A DNA stretch of 52,959 bases from Limnohabitans sp. (GTDB lineage: Bacteria > Pseudomonadota > Gammaproteobacteria > Burkholderiales > Burkholderiaceae_C). The DNA is taken from assembly GCA_009693505.1 (NCBI GenBank), contig SHXD01000017.1, positions 1 through 52,959 on the forward strand. Direction: 5' to 3'. Position 1 is the stretch's first letter; each line of letters opens with the position of its first letter. Below the pieces are notes generated by a model that searched no databases, had not been told where the DNA came from, and saw only the letters and a list, made by a program, of their open reading frames with translations. Position numbers and translations under genes: made by a program. Positions 52,050 through 52,959 of this stretch are shown one piece after another.

Positions 52050-52427
52050 ATGTCAACCCTACAACTAGATCAACTTGTTGAAAGATATTTCGCCGCAGTA
52101 GACAACAAAGACTTGTCAACAGTTCTATCTTTTTTCACTACAGACGCAAGCTTTACGATTGCAACCTATCAAAGCACTTTCAAAGGGCGTGATACTGAAA
52201 TCTCAGAGATGTTTGAACGTTTGTTTTCTCGATACGATAAGATTTTGCATACCAATTTTGACCACTTCCCTTCTCCACCAAATAGGATAAGTTGCAGGTT
52301 TGAAGTTCAAAATTCAAAAATTGGTTTAGCTACGATTTTCAAAAATAATTGCAATTTTTTTAGGCTCCAAGGCAATTACTTTCAGGAGGTCTATGTCTAC
52401 ATGAGTGGTGACAACGCCTTGGCTTAA
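52050..52427 (+). CDS. NTF2-like/SnoaL-like protein
   Basis: 125 aa, N-terminus 'LVERYFAAVDNKDLSTVLSFFTTDASFTIA' typical of SnoaL/NTF2-like folds (cyclases, isomerases, dehydratases, or non-catalytic binders). The coding sequence is visibly richer in A/T than neighbouring genes and is bracketed by a solo element end (52006-52025) and a full element (52429-52584), so it may have been acquired with them. No good ribosome site was found. Function unknown. Confidence 0.75.
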   Translation: MSTLQLDQLVERYFAAVDNKDLSTVLSFFTTDASFTIATYQSTFKGRDTEISEMFERLFSRYDKILHTNFDHFPSPPNRISCRFEVQNSKIGLATIFKNNCNFFRLQGNYFQEVYVYMSGDNALA

Positions 52428-52428
52428 G

Positions 52429-52584
52429 AATAAATGGGGTCAGAGCAATATTAATTTCCAATCAAAGGGGATAAAGGCTAAGAGGGGGCTGACGATTTGT
52501 GGTACCCCACCATGAGGAAGCCCCCTCTTAGCCTTTATCCCCTTTGATTGACGAAATTAATGTTGCTCTGACCCCAATTATTTT
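52429..52584 (-). repeat. palindromic MITE-like element, copy 3 (inverted)
   Basis: 156 bp. Outer arms as in the other copies (AGAGCAAT on the left), inner stem with GATAAAGG/CCTTTATC and an AGAGGGGG/CCCCCTCT segment that is paired but differs from the G-run of copy 1. The loop is the reverse complement of the loop in copies 1 and 2 with one substitution (GTACTCC there, GTACCCC here), so this copy is flipped. Begins 1 nt after the NTF2-like stop. Confidence 0.9.
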
Positions 52585-52666
52585 TAATGCAGGGTTTCCA
52601 CCGTACGGTTCTTAAAGAGCAAAGTGCATAGTTGAATGTCTTGATCAACCCGGTTTGGAGATGTTA

Positions 52667-52959
52667 ATGCGCAACGCTAAATTGATACTCAGCTCTCTGT
52701 TGGCCCTCTCATTTGCACACATTCCAGCCGCCCTGGCGCAGGATTGGCCCAACAAACCCATTCGCTACATCGTGCCCTTTGCCCCTGGTGGCGCCACCGA
52801 CATGTTGGGACGCATGGTGGCACAGGGCTTGTCTAAATCACTGAACCAATCTGTGGTGGTAGACAACAAAGCCGGACAAGGCGGATCTGTGGGGTCTGCT
52901 GAGCTGGCCAAATCTAAGCCGGACGGTTACACGTTAGGCGGTGGCACCATCAGCTCGCA
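52667..52959 (+). CDS. Bug-family (TctC-like) periplasmic receptor, N-terminal part (3' end outside window)
   Basis: The frame is open to the window end. From ATG 52667, after TTTGGAG (an ATG 6 nt earlier is too close to it), it encodes a signal peptide ending IPAALA before QDWPNKPIR, then the ligand loops PFAPGGATDMLGRMVAQ, 'DNKAGQGGSVGSAE' and 'PDGYTLGGGTI'. The gene is intact as far as seen and is not the missing part of the truncated Bug gene at 51858. Confidence 0.9.
   Translation, partial: MRNAKLILSSLLALSFAHIPAALAQDWPNKPIRYIVPFAPGGATDMLGRMVAQGLSKSLNQSVVVDNKAGQGGSVGSAELAKSKPDGYTLGGGTISS

Overview
The window looks like an accessory catabolic island of a betaproteobacterium, most likely Burkholderiales/Comamonadaceae-like. 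That guess rests on the many Bug-type (TctC-family) periplasmic receptors (nine complete, one fragment, one cut by the window end), with no TctA/TctB permease genes, interspersed with TRAP transporters and aromatic or organic-acid catabolic enzymes. No rRNA, tRNA, CRISPR array, phage gene or transposase gene was seen. Gene content is dense and arranged as short divergent or convergent operons, most with their own receptor or transporter.

Region by region. 0-8.6 kb: the end of an SMP-30/gluconolactonase-like gene and an acyl-CoA-dehydrogenase-fold monooxygenase (+), then a probable seven-gene minus-strand operon: LVIVD beta-propeller, CobW-type GTPase, Gfo/Idh/MocA oxidoreductase, TetR regulator, flavin reductase, LLM-type flavin monooxygenase, ACMSD-like amidohydrolase. 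8.7-16.2 kb: three Bug receptors with a VOC gene interrupted by an in-frame stop, a DUF1330 protein, a LigJ-like 4-oxalomesaconate hydratase plus RraA-type aldolase, and a D-aminoacylase-like amidohydrolase. 16.2-24.2 kb: a second LLM monooxygenase, an MFS carrier, a CMD protein with PcaI/PcaJ 3-oxoadipate CoA-transferase, a cupin, an alpha/beta hydrolase and two Bug receptors. 24.2-37.3 kb: sugar-acid or hydroxy-acid catabolism: a haloacetate-dehalogenase-like hydrolase and DapA-family lyase facing a TAXI-TRAP system with an IlvD/Edd pentonate-type dehydratase; then a DctPQM TRAP system facing a 2-hydroxyacid dehydrogenase and HpcH/HpaI aldolase; then an enolase-superfamily dehydratase/racemase. 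37.3-46.9 kb: two Bug receptors, a DUF35/thiolase-like/benzoylformate-decarboxylase-like operon, a short degenerate stretch, and an FMO/AhpD-like/Bug operon. 47-53 kb: small hypothetical genes, a secreted thermonuclease, Bug-MmgE/PrpD-SDR, a truncated Bug gene, an NTF2-like gene and the start of another Bug gene.

The most unusual structure is a family of about 150-bp palindromic elements (30930-31085, 35967-36117, 52429-52584, a half copy at 35906-35966, and solo ends near 47.58, 51.77 and 52.01 kb). They have an outer arm containing GGGTCAGAGCAACATTAAT, a roughly 31-bp inner stem and a conserved asymmetric loop. Stems differ between copies by paired changes, ends lie within a few bases of stop codons, one solo end truncates a Bug gene, and two copies bracket a whole TRAP/dehydrogenase/aldolase module. 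They look like non-autonomous mobile elements, and they appear to have shaped the modular layout. All functional assignments come from reading motifs; no database search was run.
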